64,000 bases of DNA. Source: Brenneria alni. GTDB taxonomy: Bacteria > Pseudomonadota > Gammaproteobacteria > Enterobacterales > Enterobacteriaceae. The stretch lies in contig NZ_MJLZ01000012.1 in assembly GCF_003666245.1 (NCBI RefSeq), forward strand, positions 23,137 to 87,136, in the 5' to 3' direction. Positions within the stretch are counted from its first letter, which is position 1; every line of letters begins with the position of its first letter. The position numbers and the translations under genes are program-made. This document shows, one piece after another, positions 63,358 to 64,000 of the stretch. The notes beneath the pieces are model-generated. The model was not told the origin of the DNA, made no database searches, and was given only the letters and a program-made list of their open reading frames with translations.

Positions 63358-63873
63358 TCATGCAGATGTGCTGCCAGCCACATTTGACGCCATTTTTTTC
63401 AGATCCTGATCGATAAAGAACAGGCCACCTTCGCTGGTATTAACCAGTGCCAACTTATCAAGGATGGATCTGAACAGTTTTTCTTCTTCATGCTGCTCTG
63501 CCACGTACCATTGCAGGAAGTTGAAGGTTGAATAATCCTGCAAAGCCATTGCAGCATGGGCCAGTTCATTAATTTTTGCGGTAATTAGCTGCTCATGCTC
63601 ATACGTCAGTTTGAAGACATCAGCCAACGACGCAAACTCTATCGGCGGTGCGGCAATGGCGCCCAATATTGGCATACTGCCGGTGTCATCCAGATAGTTG
63701 AACAGGCGCTGCATATGCTCCATTTCTTCCTGAGAGTGAACTTTCAGAAACGCGGAAGCGCCTTCAAAACCTTTATCGCCGCACCAGGCGCTCATCTGTA
63801 AGTATAAATTGGCGGAATAAAACTCCAGATTAAGCTGCTCGTTTAATTTTTGAATCATTTCTTTTTTTAACAT
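63358..63873 (-). CDS. ftnA: FtnA, bacterial non-haem ferritin
   Basis: A 171-residue ferritin (E. coli FtnA, 165). Ferroxidase ligands are visible in [10 protein letters not shown] (E17), [12 protein letters not shown] (E50, H53), and INELAHAAM and EQHEEEKLF. It stores iron as a 24-mer in the cytoplasm. Three consecutive ATGs occur; the third (63873) matches E. coli MLKPEMI and is best spaced from AAGGA. Confidence 0.95.
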   Translation of the reverse strand: MLKKEMIQKLNEQLNLEFYSANLYLQMSAWCGDKGFEGASAFLKVHSQEEMEHMQRLFNYLDDTGSMPILGAIAAPPIEFASLADVFKLTYEHEQLITAKINELAHAAMALQDYSTFNFLQWYVAEQHEEEKLFRSILDKLALVNTSEGGLFFIDQDLKKMASNVAGSTSA

Positions 63874-64000
63874 CATCATTCCTTATTTCTCTGGCGGGTA
63901 AATGTATTGCGACTCATTATGCCTGAATAATCAAAATAAAAACATCTCATTAACCAAATTAACAACAAATATTTTTACGTTTAAAATCAAATTATTATAT

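Noticed and set aside
63189..63416. A 75-codon plus-strand frame between yebY and ftnA
   Set aside because: It crosses a dispersed repeat and runs antisense into ftnA; no ribosome site.
1..64000. tRNA or rRNA genes as island anchors
   Set aside because: I saw no tRNA or rRNA gene in the window; the island borders an sRNA gene instead.

Overview
The window is a chromosomal segment of a plant-associated member of the Enterobacterales, most likely Pectobacteriaceae (the Brenneria, Dickeya, Lonsdalea and Pectobacterium group). The core genes follow E. coli order (prc, proQ, msrC, letA, letB, rsmF, yebW, then sdsR, yebY). The large insert carries a complete group I Hrp type III secretion system whose HrpN C-terminus resembles the Dickeya harpin. 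The genus cannot be fixed from the sequence alone.

Layout. 1-2040: end of potB, then potC and potD (spermidine/putrescine uptake) and a bidirectional terminator. 2068-5428 (minus): prc, proQ, msrC. 5716-11500 (plus): letA, letB, rsmF, yebW. 11542-12237 (minus): an extensin-like protein. 12480-36534: the hrp/hrc island, with hrpW and a small partner gene (plus); hrpN (minus); the hrpF-hrpG-hrcC-hrpT-hrpV and hrpA-hrpB-hrcJ-hrpD-hrpE operons (minus); regulators hrpS, hrpY, hrpX and hrpL (minus); and hrpJ to hrcU (plus). 36673-39298: an Ail/OmpX-like outer-membrane protein and a solitary phage tailspike. 39434-62340: a BcepMu-type transposable prophage. 62365-62469: the sRNA SdsR. 62603-63873: yebY and ftnA.

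Regulation of the island can be read from the DNA. A -24/-12 (sigma-54) promoter precedes hrpL, matching the enhancer-binding protein HrpS. Five HrpL-type hrp boxes (GGAAC[CT]-N16-CAC-NN-A) precede hrpW, hrpN, hrpF, hrpA and hrpJ. Together with the HrpX/HrpY two-component pair they give the cascade HrpX/Y to HrpS to HrpL to structural genes and harpins. The dspE/dspF effector and chaperone genes usually found beside hrpW/hrpN are not in this window.

The prophage has divergent early and late halves around a repressor and a perfect 16-bp palindrome. It keeps transposase, MuB-like ATPase, Mor-type activator, a lysis cassette with nested Rz1, and a full contractile tail. Mu gene 26- and 37-like genes are adjacent, so everything for packaging, portal and capsid (Mu genes 27 to 36) is missing. 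With intact tail and lysis genes this is a strong candidate for an R-type tailocin. A truncated DNA invertase lies next to the tail fibre genes.

The 50-kb block between the extensin-like gene and yebY ends at the sdsR terminator, part of which is repeated about 80 bp away. This suggests the hrp island and prophage occupy an sdsR-linked insertion hot spot.
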